Shown one piece after another: positions 7,499 to 17,209 of a stretch of 55,988 nucleotides of DNA. The stretch is from NCBI GenBank assembly GCA_007116495.1, contig SKIJ01000029.1, forward strand, positions 1 through 55,988. The letters are read 5' to 3'. The DNA comes from Cryomorphaceae bacterium (lineage in GTDB: Bacteria > Bacteroidota > Bacteroidia > Flavobacteriales > Schleiferiaceae). A model generated the notes under the pieces. It worked only from the letters and a program-made list of their open reading frames with translations. It did not search any database and was not told the origin of the DNA. Every line of letters begins with the position of its first letter. Positions within the stretch are counted from its first letter, which is position 1. The translations under genes and the position numbers were made by a program.

Positions 7499-10027
7499 TT
7501 ATTCGTTGTCTGGATTTTGACTTGTTGGATTATCATCTCCAACAACCTTGCCATCGTTGGTGTTTTCAACCCTCTCCTCTTCTTCTAATTGGGCTGCTGG
7601 TACTTTGGCAACAGATGCAATGGCATCATTTTCTTTGAGCTTTATCAAGCGAACACCTTGGGTGTTTCTACCCATAAGACGCATGTCTTTAACGCTCAAC
7701 CTAATGGTAATTCCCCTACGGTTGATGATGATTAAGTCATTGTCGTCAGTAACCGCTTTTATGGATACCAATTCGCCTGTTTTATCGGTTACATTAATGG
7801 TTTTCACACCTTTACCACCACGATTGGTAATTCGATACTCGTCCAAGTCAGATCTCTTTCCGTACCCGCGCTCACTAACAACTAAAATATCTGCTTCACC
7901 TTGTTTAATTGTGATGGCACCAACCACGACATCGTTCTCGTCTGCCAGTTTAACGCCTCTAACACCAGATGCTGTTCTACCCATGGGGCGAACGAGTGAT
8001 TCATTGAATCGTATCGCTTTACCGCTTTTTACGGCCATTACGATGTCGTTTTCACCGTCTGTAAGTTTTGCTTCTAACAATTGGTCACCCTCGCGAACCT
8101 TTACGGCGTGTATACCATTTACTCTAGGACGGCTGTATGCTTCTAAAGTTGTTTTCTTTATGATTCCTTTTTTGGTAACAAGTACGACAAAACGATTATT
8201 AATATATTCTTCCTCATTAAGGTTTTTGACATTGATGAATGCCATTATCTTATCGTCTGGTGTAATGTTTATAAGGTTTTGTATCGCCCGACCTTTACTT
8301 GCCTTAGATCCTTCAGGTATTTCGTAGACTTTCAACCAAAAACATTTTCCTTGTTCTGTAAAGAACAACAAATAGTTGTGGTTGCGCGCAACAAATACGT
8401 GTTCAACAAAATCATGGTCGCGGGTAGTTGCACCTCGTTGTCCAACACCTCCCCTACTCTGTGTCTTGTACTCAGCTAAAGATGTGCGCTTTATATAGCC
8501 TGCGTGCGAGATGGTAATTACCACTTCCTCGTTGGGAATCATGTCTTCTATGCTTACCTCCCCTCCTGACAGCTCGATATCTGTTCGACGTTCATCTCCA
8601 TACTTCTCTTTTATCTCAAGCATTTCATCTCTGATGATCTGCATACGAAGCGATTTGTCGGCCAATATATTCTTAAGGTGTTCTATGGTTTTCATCAACT
8701 CTTCGTATTCTGAGCGTAGTTTATCTTGTTCCAGTCCGGTAAGCTGACGTAAGCGCATCTCTACGATAGCACGAGACTGTACTTCCGATAATTCAAAACG
8801 CTCAATGAGTTTTTTACGTGCCTCGTCAGCGTTAGTTGATCCGCGAATTATGGCAATAACTTCGTCGATGTTGTCCGAAGCAATGATTAACCCTTCAAGT
8901 ATATGAGCCCGTTCCTCTGCTTTTCTCAAATCGTATTGTGTGCGACGTACGACAACCTCGTGACGAAACTCAACAAAATGATGTATAAGATCCTTTAAGT
9001 TAACAGCCTCTGGACGCCCGTTGACCAAACAAATGTTGTTGACACTAAATGATGTTTGAAGTGCCGTATATTTAAACAATTTATTGAGAACAACATTTGG
9101 AATGGCATCTTTTTTCATAACATAAACGATGCGCATTCCATTACGGTCGCTTTCATCGCGTATGTCTGCAATTCCATCAATTTTTTTATCGTTTACCAAA
9201 TCAGCCGTTTTCTTAATCATTTCGGCCTTGTTGACTTGATATGGAATTTCGGTTACAACAATGCATTCTCGGCCTCTAACTTCTTCAAAGGTAGCACGAG
9301 CTCGTACCACCACTCTACCACGCCCGTTTTCAAAAGCGTCTCTTACACCTTCATAACCGTAAATGATTCCACCGGTAGGAAAATCAGGAGCCTTGATGAA
9401 CTGCATCAAACCAGTAACATCAATATCCGGATTGTCAATGTATGCATTGACGCCGTCTGCAACCTCACTTAAGTTATGTGGTGGCATATTGGTAGCCATA
9501 CCTACCGCAATACCAGATGCTCCATTAACCAACAAGTTTGGAATCCTTGTTGGAAGAACTGTGGGTTCCTTTAGTGTATCGTCAAAATTAAGTTGGAAAT
9601 CAACGGTTTCTTTCTCTATATCAGAGAGCATTTCTTCCGAAATTTTACGAAGGCGCGCCTCGGTATAACGCATTGCTGCCGGACTATCTCCATCGACGGA
9701 GCCAAAATTTCCCTGACCATCGACAAGCATGTAACGCAACGACCAACTTTGCGCCATACGAACCATCGTATCGTAAACGCTGGAATCGCCATGAGGGTGA
9801 TACTTTCCAAGTACCTCACCAACAATACGTGCTGATTTTTTATATGATTTATTTGACTGAACACCTAATTCGTGCATACCAAAAAGAACACGTCTATGTA
9901 CAGGCTTTAAGCCATCTCTTATATCAGGTAGTGCTCTTGATACAATAACCGACATCGAATAATCGATGTAGGAAGACTTCATTTCTTCCTCTATATGTAT
10001 GGGTATGATTCTTTCTCCTTCAGCCAT
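7499..10027 (-). CDS. gyrA: DNA gyrase subunit A
   Basis: Type IIA topoisomerase subunit, 842 aa, that cleaves and reseals DNA during negative supercoiling with GyrB. The catalytic tyrosine is Tyr121 in MRYTEARL. The quinolone-determining region reads [13 protein letters not shown]: Ser82 and Asp86 match the susceptible residues Ser83 and Asp87 of E. coli. The C-terminal half has the beta-pinwheel repeats, with a GyrA-box-like [10 protein letters not shown] segment and NRGGKGVKT. It ends in an acidic tail, [13 protein letters not shown]. It has its own promoter about 80 bases upstream and is divergent from clpC. Confidence 0.98.
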   Translation of the reverse strand: MAEGERIIPIHIEEEMKSSYIDYSMSVIVSRALPDIRDGLKPVHRRVLFGMHELGVQSNKSYKKSARIVGEVLGKYHPHGDSSVYDTMVRMAQSWSLRYMLVDGQGNFGSVDGDSPAAMRYTEARLRKISEEMLSDIEKETVDFQLNFDDTLKEPTVLPTRIPNLLVNGASGIAVGMATNMPPHNLSEVADGVNAYIDNPDIDVTGLMQFIKAPDFPTGGIIYGYEGVRDAFENGRGRVVVRARATFEEVRGRECIVVTEIPYQVNKAEMIKKTADLVNDKKIDGIADIRDESDRNGMRIVYVMKKDAIPNVVLNKLFKYTALQTSFSVNNICLVNGRPEAVNLKDLIHHFVEFRHEVVVRRTQYDLRKAEERAHILEGLIIASDNIDEVIAIIRGSTNADEARKKLIERFELSEVQSRAIVEMRLRQLTGLEQDKLRSEYEELMKTIEHLKNILADKSLRMQIIRDEMLEIKEKYGDERRTDIELSGGEVSIEDMIPNEEVVITISHAGYIKRTSLAEYKTQSRGGVGQRGATTRDHDFVEHVFVARNHNYLLFFTEQGKCFWLKVYEIPEGSKASKGRAIQNLINITPDDKIMAFINVKNLNEEEYINNRFVVLVTKKGIIKKTTLEAYSRPRVNGIHAVKVREGDQLLEAKLTDGENDIVMAVKSGKAIRFNESLVRPMGRTASGVRGVKLADENDVVVGAITIKQGEADILVVSERGYGKRSDLDEYRITNRGGKGVKTINVTDKTGELVSIKAVTDDNDLIIINRRGITIRLSVKDMRLMGRNTQGVRLIKLKENDAIASVAKVPAAQLEEEERVENTNDGKVVGDDNPTSQNPDNE

Positions 10028-10104
10028 AATGTCAGGTTATAAAAGATAATTTATTATGCGTTATTGTGTTTGACATTGATTTATCAATATCAACCACTAT
10101 GGAG

Positions 10105-10134
10105 CAAAAATAGATGTTTACCCTCAAACAACAA
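10105..10134 (-). promoter_or_regulatory. Predicted gyrA promoter
   Basis: On the minus strand, TTG (10132-10134) is followed after 19 bases by TATTTTTG (10105-10112). Sequence and spacing match the Bacteroidota -33/-7 promoter. The expected transcript start near 10099 gives a leader of about 70 bases. Confidence 0.7.
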
Positions 10135-10322
10135 TTGATTCAAACACAGAATCACTTACTAATTATACACAGCCCATGTTAAAAAAAAATCCGCTTATGT
10201 ATATTAATTAATTTATCTGATTGTAGTTTTGATGACCTCCATGCATAATAGTGGAACATTATTTGAACTTTAAAAACATGATTTGCATTTGTGGTGTTAT
10301 ATACAATAATAAATTGAACATA

Positions 10323-10341
10323 GATCATTTTTAAAATGATC
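10323..10341. repeat. Perfect 9-bp palindrome upstream of clpC
   Basis: GATCATTTT-T-AAAATGATC reads the same on both strands around one central base. It is followed on the plus strand by CTTTTG. It lies 78 bases before the clpC ATG. It could be an operator or a hairpin; it has no gene to terminate on the plus strand. Confidence 0.5.
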
Positions 10342-10386
10342 TTTTGTGTGTAAACAACATTAAAATTCACTAACAACCATAAAAAA

Positions 10387-10404
10387 AATCGTTTACAAAC
10401 GATT
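10387..10404. repeat. Perfect 8-bp palindrome in the clpC leader
   Basis: AATCGTTT-AC-AAACGATT ends 14 bases before the clpC ATG. The position suits an operator or a hairpin affecting translation. It does not resemble the CtsR heptad repeat or the CIRCE element. Confidence 0.5.
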
Positions 10405-10418
10405 AAATACACAATAAA

Positions 10419-13040
10419 ATGGACGAAAACTTTTCACCCCGTGTAAAAGATGTTATAAGCTTTAGTAAAGAAGAAGCATTGCGTCTTGGTCACGATTACA
10501 TAGGGACAGAGCATTTGATGCTAGGTTTAATTCGTGAAGGCGAAGGAAGCGCTGTTCAAATTTTACAAGATTTAGGTGTAGATACTGAAATTGTAAGACA
10601 TAAAATTGAGTCTGTAAACACACCGAATATTACAGCCTCAATCACTCCAGGTAAAAACCTACCTCTCACACGCCAAGCTGAAAAGGCACTTAAAACTACT
10701 TTTTTAGAGGCTAAGCTATTTAGAAGCAACACAATAAGGACTAGTCATTTACTGCTTTGCATTTTGCGAAATGAAGATGATCCAACATCGCGAATATTAG
10801 CTCAATTCAATATCGATTACGAAACAGTGAAGATGGAATATCAAATGCATTTTTCAGATGGTAAACGCGATGAGGGAAAGTCCAATCCAGATAAAAACAA
10901 TCCATCCATGGCATTTTCTGATGAAGATGATTTAACAGACGATCGCGGTTCTTCATCTGGCAGAGGTTCATCAGGTGCTAGTGGCCAAAGTAAAGGGCGA
11001 AATGACGGGAAAACGAAAACTCCTGTTCTTGATAACTTCGGTAGAGACCTCACTGCGATGGCGGAGGATGATAAACTCGATCCAGTTGTGGGGAGAGAAA
11101 CGGAAATTGAACGTGTTTCGCAAATACTTAGTCGAAGGAAGAAAAATAATCCCCTCCTAATTGGAGAACCAGGTGTGGGTAAATCTGCAATCGCGGAAGG
11201 GCTTGCGCTTCGTATTGTCCAACACAAAGTAAGCCGTGTTTTGTTTAACAAACGCGTCATCACATTGGACTTAGCATCATTAGTTGCCGGAACGAAGTAC
11301 CGAGGGCAGTTTGAAGAACGCATGAAAGCCTTGATGAACGAACTTGAGAAAAACCAAGATATCATTTTATTCATAGACGAATTACACACCATTGTTGGAG
11401 CAGGTGGCGCTACTGGTTCACTCGACGCCTCTAACATGTTTAAACCAGCCCTTGCTCGAGGAGAGATTCAATGCATCGGTGCAACCACTCTTGACGAATA
11501 CAGGCAGTACATTGAAAAAGATGGTGCTTTAGAGCGTCGTTTTCAGAAGGTTATGGTTGATCCAACCTCTCCTGAAGAAACGATTCAAATTTTAAACAAC
11601 ATCAAAGAAAAATATGAGGATCATCACAATGTCAACTATTCTGATGAAGCTATTAATGCGTGTGTGTCGTTAACCACGAGGTATATTTCCGACCGTCACT
11701 TGCCCGATAAAGCTATTGATGCATTAGACGAAGCTGGTTCACGCGTACACATTACTTCAATTAAAGTTCCTGAAAAAGTATTGGAGCTTGAAAAGAAACT
11801 GGAAGATATTCGTTTGGAAAAGATTAAGGTGGTAAAACGTCAAAAGTATGAAGAGGCCGCTCGCCTGCGCGACGACGAGAAACACATAGAATCTGACTTA
11901 GATCGAGCTCAAGAAGAATGGCAGGAAGAGGTAAAGCGCAATCGCGTTTCCGTAACAGAAGAAAATGTGGCGCAAGTAGTTGCCATGATGACCGGCATAC
12001 CAGTTCAGCGCATCGCTCAAAAAGAAGGTAAACGTCTTGCGAAAATGGAAAGTGAACTAACCGGTATGGTCATCGGTCAAGACGATGCAGTAAAAAAGGT
12101 TGTTAAAGCCATTCAACGTAACCGAGCAGGACTCAAAGACCCTAAAAAGCCAATTGGTAGTTTCATTTTTCTTGGACCAACAGGTGTTGGAAAAACTCAG
12201 TTGGCTAAGGATTTATCTCGCGTTTTATTTGATTCTGAAGACGCAATGATACGCATCGATATGAGCGAATACATGGAGAAATTCGCAGTAAGTCGATTGA
12301 TCGGAGCGCCCCCGGGGTATGTAGGATACGAGGAAGGTGGACAACTTACCGAAAAAGTGCGTCGTAAACCTTACTCTGTAGTACTACTTGACGAGATTGA
12401 AAAAGCTCACCCGGATGTATTTAATTTGCTGTTACAAGCTCTTGATGATGGACAACTTACCGATAGCTTAGGTCGTAAAATAAACTTTAAAAACACCATC
12501 ATTATCATGACGTCGAATGTTGGCTCAAGACAGTTAAAAGATTTTGGAACCGGTGTTGGATTTCAGACAAAAGTGCGTGCTGACAAATCGTCAGAATTGT
12601 CAAAAGGTGTTATTGAAAGCGCGCTTAAAAAGGCATTTGCACCTGAGTTCTTAAATAGAATTGATGATGTGGTACTTTTCAACCCTTTAGAAAAAGAGCA
12701 CATTTTAAACATCATCGATATTGAATTAAAGAAATTATACGACCGCATCAGCGACTTAGGTTACACCCTAAAACTAAGCAAGAAAGCCAAAGAGTTTGTT
12801 GCGGATAAAGGGTTTGATCCACAATTTGGTGCTCGACCATTAAACCGAGCAATCCAAAAATACATTGAAGACCCGCTCGCTGAAGAGATTATAAATGGGT
12901 CTGTAAATGAAGGGGCTATTGTTAAAATGGATGTCAACAAAGATGGTGACGCTTTAATGGTTAAGATATCAGATGGTAACAAAAAGGAATCAAAAAACGA
13001 TTCTCCAAACAAAGAAATTAAAGACGATAAAACCAATTAA
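10419..13040 (+). CDS. clpC: ATP-dependent Clp protease ATP-binding subunit ClpC
   Basis: AAA+ unfoldase of 873 aa that feeds proteins to ClpP. Order of parts: Clp N-domain double repeat (residues 1-145); an unusual Ser/Gly- and Asp-rich linker (about 165-200); first AAA+ module with Walker A GEPGVGKS at 249-256; a middle region with a UVR-type motif (EAARLRDDEKHIESDL) that marks ClpC rather than ClpB; second AAA+ module with GPTGVGKT; and the ClpP-interaction loop in the C-terminal part. The tail is Lys/Asp-rich and low complexity. It is divergent from gyrA and followed after 3 bases by queE. Confidence 0.95.
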   Translation: MDENFSPRVKDVISFSKEEALRLGHDYIGTEHLMLGLIREGEGSAVQILQDLGVDTEIVRHKIESVNTPNITASITPGKNLPLTRQAEKALKTTFLEAKLFRSNTIRTSHLLLCILRNEDDPTSRILAQFNIDYETVKMEYQMHFSDGKRDEGKSNPDKNNPSMAFSDEDDLTDDRGSSSGRGSSGASGQSKGRNDGKTKTPVLDNFGRDLTAMAEDDKLDPVVGRETEIERVSQILSRRKKNNPLLIGEPGVGKSAIAEGLALRIVQHKVSRVLFNKRVITLDLASLVAGTKYRGQFEERMKALMNELEKNQDIILFIDELHTIVGAGGATGSLDASNMFKPALARGEIQCIGATTLDEYRQYIEKDGALERRFQKVMVDPTSPEETIQILNNIKEKYEDHHNVNYSDEAINACVSLTTRYISDRHLPDKAIDALDEAGSRVHITSIKVPEKVLELEKKLEDIRLEKIKVVKRQKYEEAARLRDDEKHIESDLDRAQEEWQEEVKRNRVSVTEENVAQVVAMMTGIPVQRIAQKEGKRLAKMESELTGMVIGQDDAVKKVVKAIQRNRAGLKDPKKPIGSFIFLGPTGVGKTQLAKDLSRVLFDSEDAMIRIDMSEYMEKFAVSRLIGAPPGYVGYEEGGQLTEKVRRKPYSVVLLDEIEKAHPDVFNLLLQALDDGQLTDSLGRKINFKNTIIIMTSNVGSRQLKDFGTGVGFQTKVRADKSSELSKGVIESALKKAFAPEFLNRIDDVVLFNPLEKEHILNIIDIELKKLYDRISDLGYTLKLSKKAKEFVADKGFDPQFGARPLNRAIQKYIEDPLAEEIINGSVNEGAIVKMDVNKDGDALMVKISDGNKKESKNDSPNKEIKDDKTN

Positions 13041-13043
13041 CAC

Positions 13044-13694
13044 ATGTCTCTAATTGAAGAACGAGAATCCTTAGTAGCATCGGGTATGCACCTTCCACTT
13101 ATGGAAGATTTTTATACCATTCAAGGAGAGGGGTTTCATACGGGAACCCCTTCTTATTTTATACGAGTAGGTGGCTGTGATGTAGGTTGTCATTGGTGTG
13201 ATGTGAAAGAAAGTTGGGATGCAGCAAAGCACCCTCCTACTTCCATTGAGATGATTAGTGAGCGAGCTGTAGAAACCCTTCGTTCGAAAGGGTGTTCTAA
13301 AATTGTAATAACCGGCGGAGAACCCGCTACTTACAATATGACGCCACTCACAGAATTACTTAGAAAGGAAGGTTTTAAAATTCATTTGGAGACATCCGGA
13401 GCCTATGGATTTTCTGGTTTGTGGGATTGGATATGTTTGTCACCCAAAAAAACAGCGCCACCAACGTCCGAATGGTATCAAGCTGCACATGAACTTAAAG
13501 TCATCATTTATAATAAAAACGACTTCAAGTGGGCTGAAGAACACGCTCAAAAGGTAAATAGTCATTGTAAACTTTTTTTACAACCCGAATGGAGCAGACG
13601 CGATAAAATGACACCTGAAATAGTAGAATACGTAATGGCTAATCCTCAGTGGAACATCTCTCTGCAAACTCATAAGTACCTGAATATTCCTTAA
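13044..13694 (+). CDS. queE: 7-carboxy-7-deazaguanine synthase (radical SAM)
   Basis: Radical SAM enzyme of 216 aa that makes 7-carboxy-7-deazaguanine, the ring-forming step to queuosine. The cluster motif CX3CX2C is at Cys45, Cys49 and Cys52 (CDVGCHWCD). FYTIQGEGFHTGTPSYFIR before it and ITGGEPATYN after it are family hallmarks. The C-terminal FLQPEWSRRDKMTPE region also fits QueE. The gene starts 3 bases after clpC and ends 2 bases before the next gene, so the three are likely one operon. No other queuosine genes are in the window. Confidence 0.93.
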   Translation: MSLIEERESLVASGMHLPLMEDFYTIQGEGFHTGTPSYFIRVGGCDVGCHWCDVKESWDAAKHPPTSIEMISERAVETLRSKGCSKIVITGGEPATYNMTPLTELLRKEGFKIHLETSGAYGFSGLWDWICLSPKKTAPPTSEWYQAAHELKVIIYNKNDFKWAEEHAQKVNSHCKLFLQPEWSRRDKMTPEIVEYVMANPQWNISLQTHKYLNIP

Positions 13695-13696
13695 TT

Positions 13697-15580
13697 ATGC
13701 GTTACATTATTCTAGTTTTAATGTTGTTTTCGACAGTCTCAGCATGTGCACAATCTAAAAAGTCACTCAAACATTTTGAGAAAGCTCGAAATGCTATTCG
13801 CGAGGATAACATAGAGGATGCGTTAAAATACCTCGACAAAATCAATAAAAAAGATCCTGATTTTGCGAATGCATGGATATTAAAGGGCGATATTTACCGA
13901 AGTGTTGAGCGTTATAACGATGCCATCGAGAATTATAAATCTGCATTAAAAACTGGAAAGGCGCATTACATTTTGTTTAATTTGGGGGAAGTATCGTTCT
14001 TAAATCAGCAGTACGACGAATCCATCAAATACATGGAACAATACTTACAGCTCAACAGGGCGGCTCCAAGGGCACAAGATAAAGCAGAGCGATTAATACG
14101 GAGCAGTGAATTTGCGCGTGTTGCCATCAAAAACCCGTTTCCATTCTCACCCAAAAATCTAGGTGAGGCCATTAATGACGAAGGACACCAGTATTTCCCC
14201 AGCATCAGTGCTGATGGTCGACATCTTGTATTTACTGAGCGTAAAGTCAAAGGTCCTCGGCAAGATGAGGATTTTTACGAAAGCTTTTTAGACGAAAACG
14301 AAGAATGGCTTCCAAAAAAACGTTTAATCGGTCGTTTAAATACATCTCAAAATGAAGGTGCTCAATCATTGAGTGCTGATGGAAATACGTTGTACTTTGC
14401 AGGCTGTCAACGACCAGATGGATATGGATCATGCGATATATACGTGGCATTTAAACATCAGAATGGAGAATGGTCTGAGCCTCAGAACTTAGGAGAAAAC
14501 ATTAATACCGGTGCATGGGAGTCAATGCCGAGTATATCGCCTGATGGTCACACTTTGTATTTTGTAAGAGGTAAAGATATGCGGGCTTCAGTCATGACAA
14601 TTATGTATAGTGAAAAACGTAAGGACGGCACATGGACCAAAGCAAAACCCATCCCCGGTAAGGTAAATACACCTTACAGAGAAACCACACCATTTATATA
14701 TTTCGATAATCAACGATTGTACTTTGCATCTGATGGGCATCCTGGTTTTGGCGATCTCGATTTTTTTGTTAGTGAAAGACAAGCAGATGGTAGCTGGGGA
14801 AGCCCAAAAAACCTTGGCTATCCAGTCAATACGTCTAATGAAGAATCCAGTTTGGTTTTGAGTCCGGATGGCCGCACTGGGTTTTTCGCTTCCGAGCGCG
14901 AAGATGGATATGGAGGATTAGACATTTATCAATTTGATGTTCCCCAGCCCCACCGCGGAAACCCGGTGGCCTTTGTTGAAGGTACAGTACGCGATCTAAA
15001 ATCAAAACAACCAGTGTCAAATGCGCAACTCGAGGTAATTGATATTAATTCTAATGATACCGTTTGGAAACTCAATAGCGACAACAACGGAAACTTCTTT
15101 ATCATTCTCCCTGCGCAACGCGATTATGCATTGAGTGTTGACAAAGAAAGATACCTTTTTCATTCTGAAAACTTTAGTTTAGAGTCGGAAGGAGCAGATG
15201 CGCCAAGAAAACTACCTGTAGATTTACATAAACTGGAGAGAGGAGGATCCGTCGTATTGCGCAATATATTCTTTGATTATGATGAGTTTGTCCTAAAAGA
15301 AACCAGCTACAGTGAATTGAACAGGGTTGTTAGATTGATGAAGCAAACTCCTGATTTATCAATTGAAGTTTCAGGGCATACTGACGACCGCGGGAGCTCT
15401 TCTTATAATGAGACCTTAAGTAAAAATCGCGCTAATGCAGTTAAGACCTATCTAACTGAAAATGGAATTGAAGCAACTAGGGTTACAACGATGGGATATG
15501 GTGCAAAAAAACCAATCGCTTCTAATGAAACTGAAGAAGGAAGGGCTGCAAATCGACGCATTGAAATGAAAGTTCGTTAA
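13697..15580 (+). CDS. OmpA-family envelope protein with TPR and PD40 beta-propeller repeats
   Basis: Exported 627-aa protein with a signal peptide (MRYIILVLMLFSTVSACAQS). Parts in order: TPRs (about 25-135); a PD40/WD40-like propeller (about 145-415) with repeats such as SISADGRHLVFTER, SLSADGNTLYFAG, SISPDGHTLYFVR and VLSPDGRTGFFAS; a carboxypeptidase-regulatory-like beta domain starting VEGTVRD (about 425-510); and a C-terminal OmpA peptidoglycan-binding domain (about 518-627) with FFDYDEFVL, GHTDDRGSSSYN and NRRIEMKV. This architecture is common in Bacteroidota, including PorE-like T9SS-associated proteins. A specific role cannot be assigned from sequence alone. Confidence 0.9.
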   Translation: MRYIILVLMLFSTVSACAQSKKSLKHFEKARNAIREDNIEDALKYLDKINKKDPDFANAWILKGDIYRSVERYNDAIENYKSALKTGKAHYILFNLGEVSFLNQQYDESIKYMEQYLQLNRAAPRAQDKAERLIRSSEFARVAIKNPFPFSPKNLGEAINDEGHQYFPSISADGRHLVFTERKVKGPRQDEDFYESFLDENEEWLPKKRLIGRLNTSQNEGAQSLSADGNTLYFAGCQRPDGYGSCDIYVAFKHQNGEWSEPQNLGENINTGAWESMPSISPDGHTLYFVRGKDMRASVMTIMYSEKRKDGTWTKAKPIPGKVNTPYRETTPFIYFDNQRLYFASDGHPGFGDLDFFVSERQADGSWGSPKNLGYPVNTSNEESSLVLSPDGRTGFFASEREDGYGGLDIYQFDVPQPHRGNPVAFVEGTVRDLKSKQPVSNAQLEVIDINSNDTVWKLNSDNNGNFFIILPAQRDYALSVDKERYLFHSENFSLESEGADAPRKLPVDLHKLERGGSVVLRNIFFDYDEFVLKETSYSELNRVVRLMKQTPDLSIEVSGHTDDRGSSSYNETLSKNRANAVKTYLTENGIEATRVTTMGYGAKKPIASNETEEGRAANRRIEMKVR

Positions 15581-15623
15581 CATCATTTTTTTACGGAGCG
15601 CTGAAGTGTTTAAAAATCATTTG

Positions 15624-15631
15624 TACTTTTG
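15624..15631 (+). promoter_or_regulatory. Predicted -7 promoter element for the 15677-19821 module
   Basis: TACTTTTG followed by C matches the Bacteroidota -7 consensus. It is 45 bases before the ATG at 15677 and 43 bases after the upstream stop, so it separates this module from the clpC-queE-ompA unit. No clear -33 TTG is seen. Confidence 0.6.
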
Positions 15632-15676
15632 CTAATATTTAACAACTACCTACAAACAATTTACCTTCCTAGCTCC

Positions 15677-17209
15677 ATGAGATATGTTTTATTCCTTTCC
15701 GCAATACTTTTGACAGCGTCAAGTTGCTGGAAAGATGACTTAGATACATCTGTTATCAATACAGATTTAACCTCTGATTGGGTCATCCCTGCAATTCGTA
15801 CAAAGTTTGATATTAAGGATATTGATGAAGAGGTTTCTTTTATTAGATCTAATCCTGATGGTTCTTTAGAACTTCACTTTAGAGAAGACAGCGTCATCAG
15901 TCACGATGCAACTGAATATTTTGATTTACCTCCAGATCAACCCGAAACAGAGGGAGTTGCCATTCGTGCACTTGGAGCAGTTACGTTAGACTTTGATTTT
16001 GCTGTATTAGGAAATGCGGGGTTGAACTCAATGACACTTTTTCAGGGAGACCTAGTTTATAAATTTGATGATACGTATCCTACAGGAACTGTTGTTACAT
16101 TTTCAATTAACAATGCTACGCTTAACGGACTTCCAGCAGTTTTTGATTTTGAGGTTAAATCTGATTCAGACAGTGGTCGTTTTAATGTCGATGGTCTAGC
16201 GTTTGATTTTACGTCAGCAACAGGATCTAACAGAATGTCGTACACTGTTGAATTAACTAGTTCCGATAGTTTAGGACTAAATGATCCAGTCGAATTCACT
16301 TGGAATTTTGAAAACATTTCAGTTGAAGACATTGAGGGTTATTTTGGTAGACGGGTTGTATCCCTCCCTCCCCACTCTCAGCCCATTGATTTTGGTGGTT
16401 TAGAGCGTTTTGAAGGATTAATAACGCTTTATAAACCCGAATTAAAGGTAACGATCCACAATCCACTTGGACTTGGATTTGAGCTTGTTCCTGCAATTGC
16501 TGGGATTAAAAGTGGGCGATCTCCTCAAATTATTAATTTACCACGCATTGTTGTCGATCCGGCTACTGCTCCAGGTAGTCCTACTCTGTCAACAATCGTG
16601 TTTAACGCTGACAATTCAGAAGTATTAACACTTCTCCAAAGCATCCCAGAAGAACTTTTTTTACAAGGATCCATCATTGTTAACGACGATGAAGATAGCT
16701 CGGTAGTAAACTTTGCCACACGCTATGATTTTGTAACAATTGACCTGGAGCTGGTAATCCCTCTTGAATTCTCAACAGAAACCATTACGCTAACTCAAAG
16801 TATAACCGATATTTCTCTCTTTGAATCACTCCCGTTAGATATTAATCGTTTGGAACTCGACTTTCGCAGCGAAAACAAATTTCCGTTTTTAGCAGAATTG
16901 GAAATTTATTTCTTAGACGATAATAAAATATCTTTAGACTCTGTATCACTAAGTGTTCTTCAACCTGCAAATGTTGATAATACGGGACGCGTTGTTAATC
17001 CCGTTACATATAACGACAATATTGTTTTAGATGAGCATCTGTTAGACATACTCCCTGCGACATCTGCTTTTGAGGTACGAATAAGACTTGGAACAACGTC
17101 TCAAGGTTCTGTCCCCGTAGTTATTTACGATGATTACACGTTTGAAACACTCTTTACGTTTAAAGTAGGGTTGAATAGTTATGAGGTAAATAATAATGGC
17201 AATGAATAA
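15677..17209 (+). CDS. Large lipoprotein of unknown function
   Basis: Protein of 510 aa. The ATG at 15677 begins a lipoprotein signal with lipobox TASSC (Cys17). An upstream TTG in frame overlaps the promoter and is not used. The mature sequence is acidic and predicted beta-rich, with alternating hydrophobic strands (LELHFREDSVI, VTLDFDFAVLGN, LELVIPLEFSTETITLTQ). The N-terminal part after the signal reads DWVIPAIRTKFDIKDI. I recognise no catalytic motif or named domain. It overlaps the next gene by 14 bases, so the two are coupled. Probably a surface- or periplasm-facing lipoprotein working with the downstream barrel. Confidence 0.8.
   Translation: MRYVLFLSAILLTASSCWKDDLDTSVINTDLTSDWVIPAIRTKFDIKDIDEEVSFIRSNPDGSLELHFREDSVISHDATEYFDLPPDQPETEGVAIRALGAVTLDFDFAVLGNAGLNSMTLFQGDLVYKFDDTYPTGTVVTFSINNATLNGLPAVFDFEVKSDSDSGRFNVDGLAFDFTSATGSNRMSYTVELTSSDSLGLNDPVEFTWNFENISVEDIEGYFGRRVVSLPPHSQPIDFGGLERFEGLITLYKPELKVTIHNPLGLGFELVPAIAGIKSGRSPQIINLPRIVVDPATAPGSPTLSTIVFNADNSEVLTLLQSIPEELFLQGSIIVNDDEDSSVVNFATRYDFVTIDLELVIPLEFSTETITLTQSITDISLFESLPLDINRLELDFRSENKFPFLAELEIYFLDDNKISLDSVSLSVLQPANVDNTGRVVNPVTYNDNIVLDEHLLDILPATSAFEVRIRLGTTSQGSVPVVIYDDYTFETLFTFKVGLNSYEVNNNGNE

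Larger units (their letters stand above)
10028..10418. other. Divergent gyrA/clpC intergenic region
   Basis: AT-rich region of 391 bases between two divergent genes. It holds a good gyrA promoter (10105-10134) and two palindromes on the clpC side (10323-10341 and 10387-10404). No convincing TAnnTTTG box faces clpC; the nearest look-alike is ATCTTTTG at 10339-10346. A 77-codon minus-strand reading frame here is not believable as a gene. No tRNA or small RNA is recognised. Confidence 0.7.

Noticed and set aside
7548-8327. 259-codon plus-strand frame antisense to gyrA
   Set aside because: Composition is serine/leucine-rich as expected of a complement frame; gyrA is continuous on the other strand.
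10179-10412. 77-codon minus-strand reading frame between gyrA and clpC
   Set aside because: It is low-complexity and AT-rich, overlaps both palindromes, and has no signal or domain.
10841-11437. 198-codon minus-strand frame inside clpC
   Set aside because: Antisense shadow of the ClpC linker and first ATPase module.
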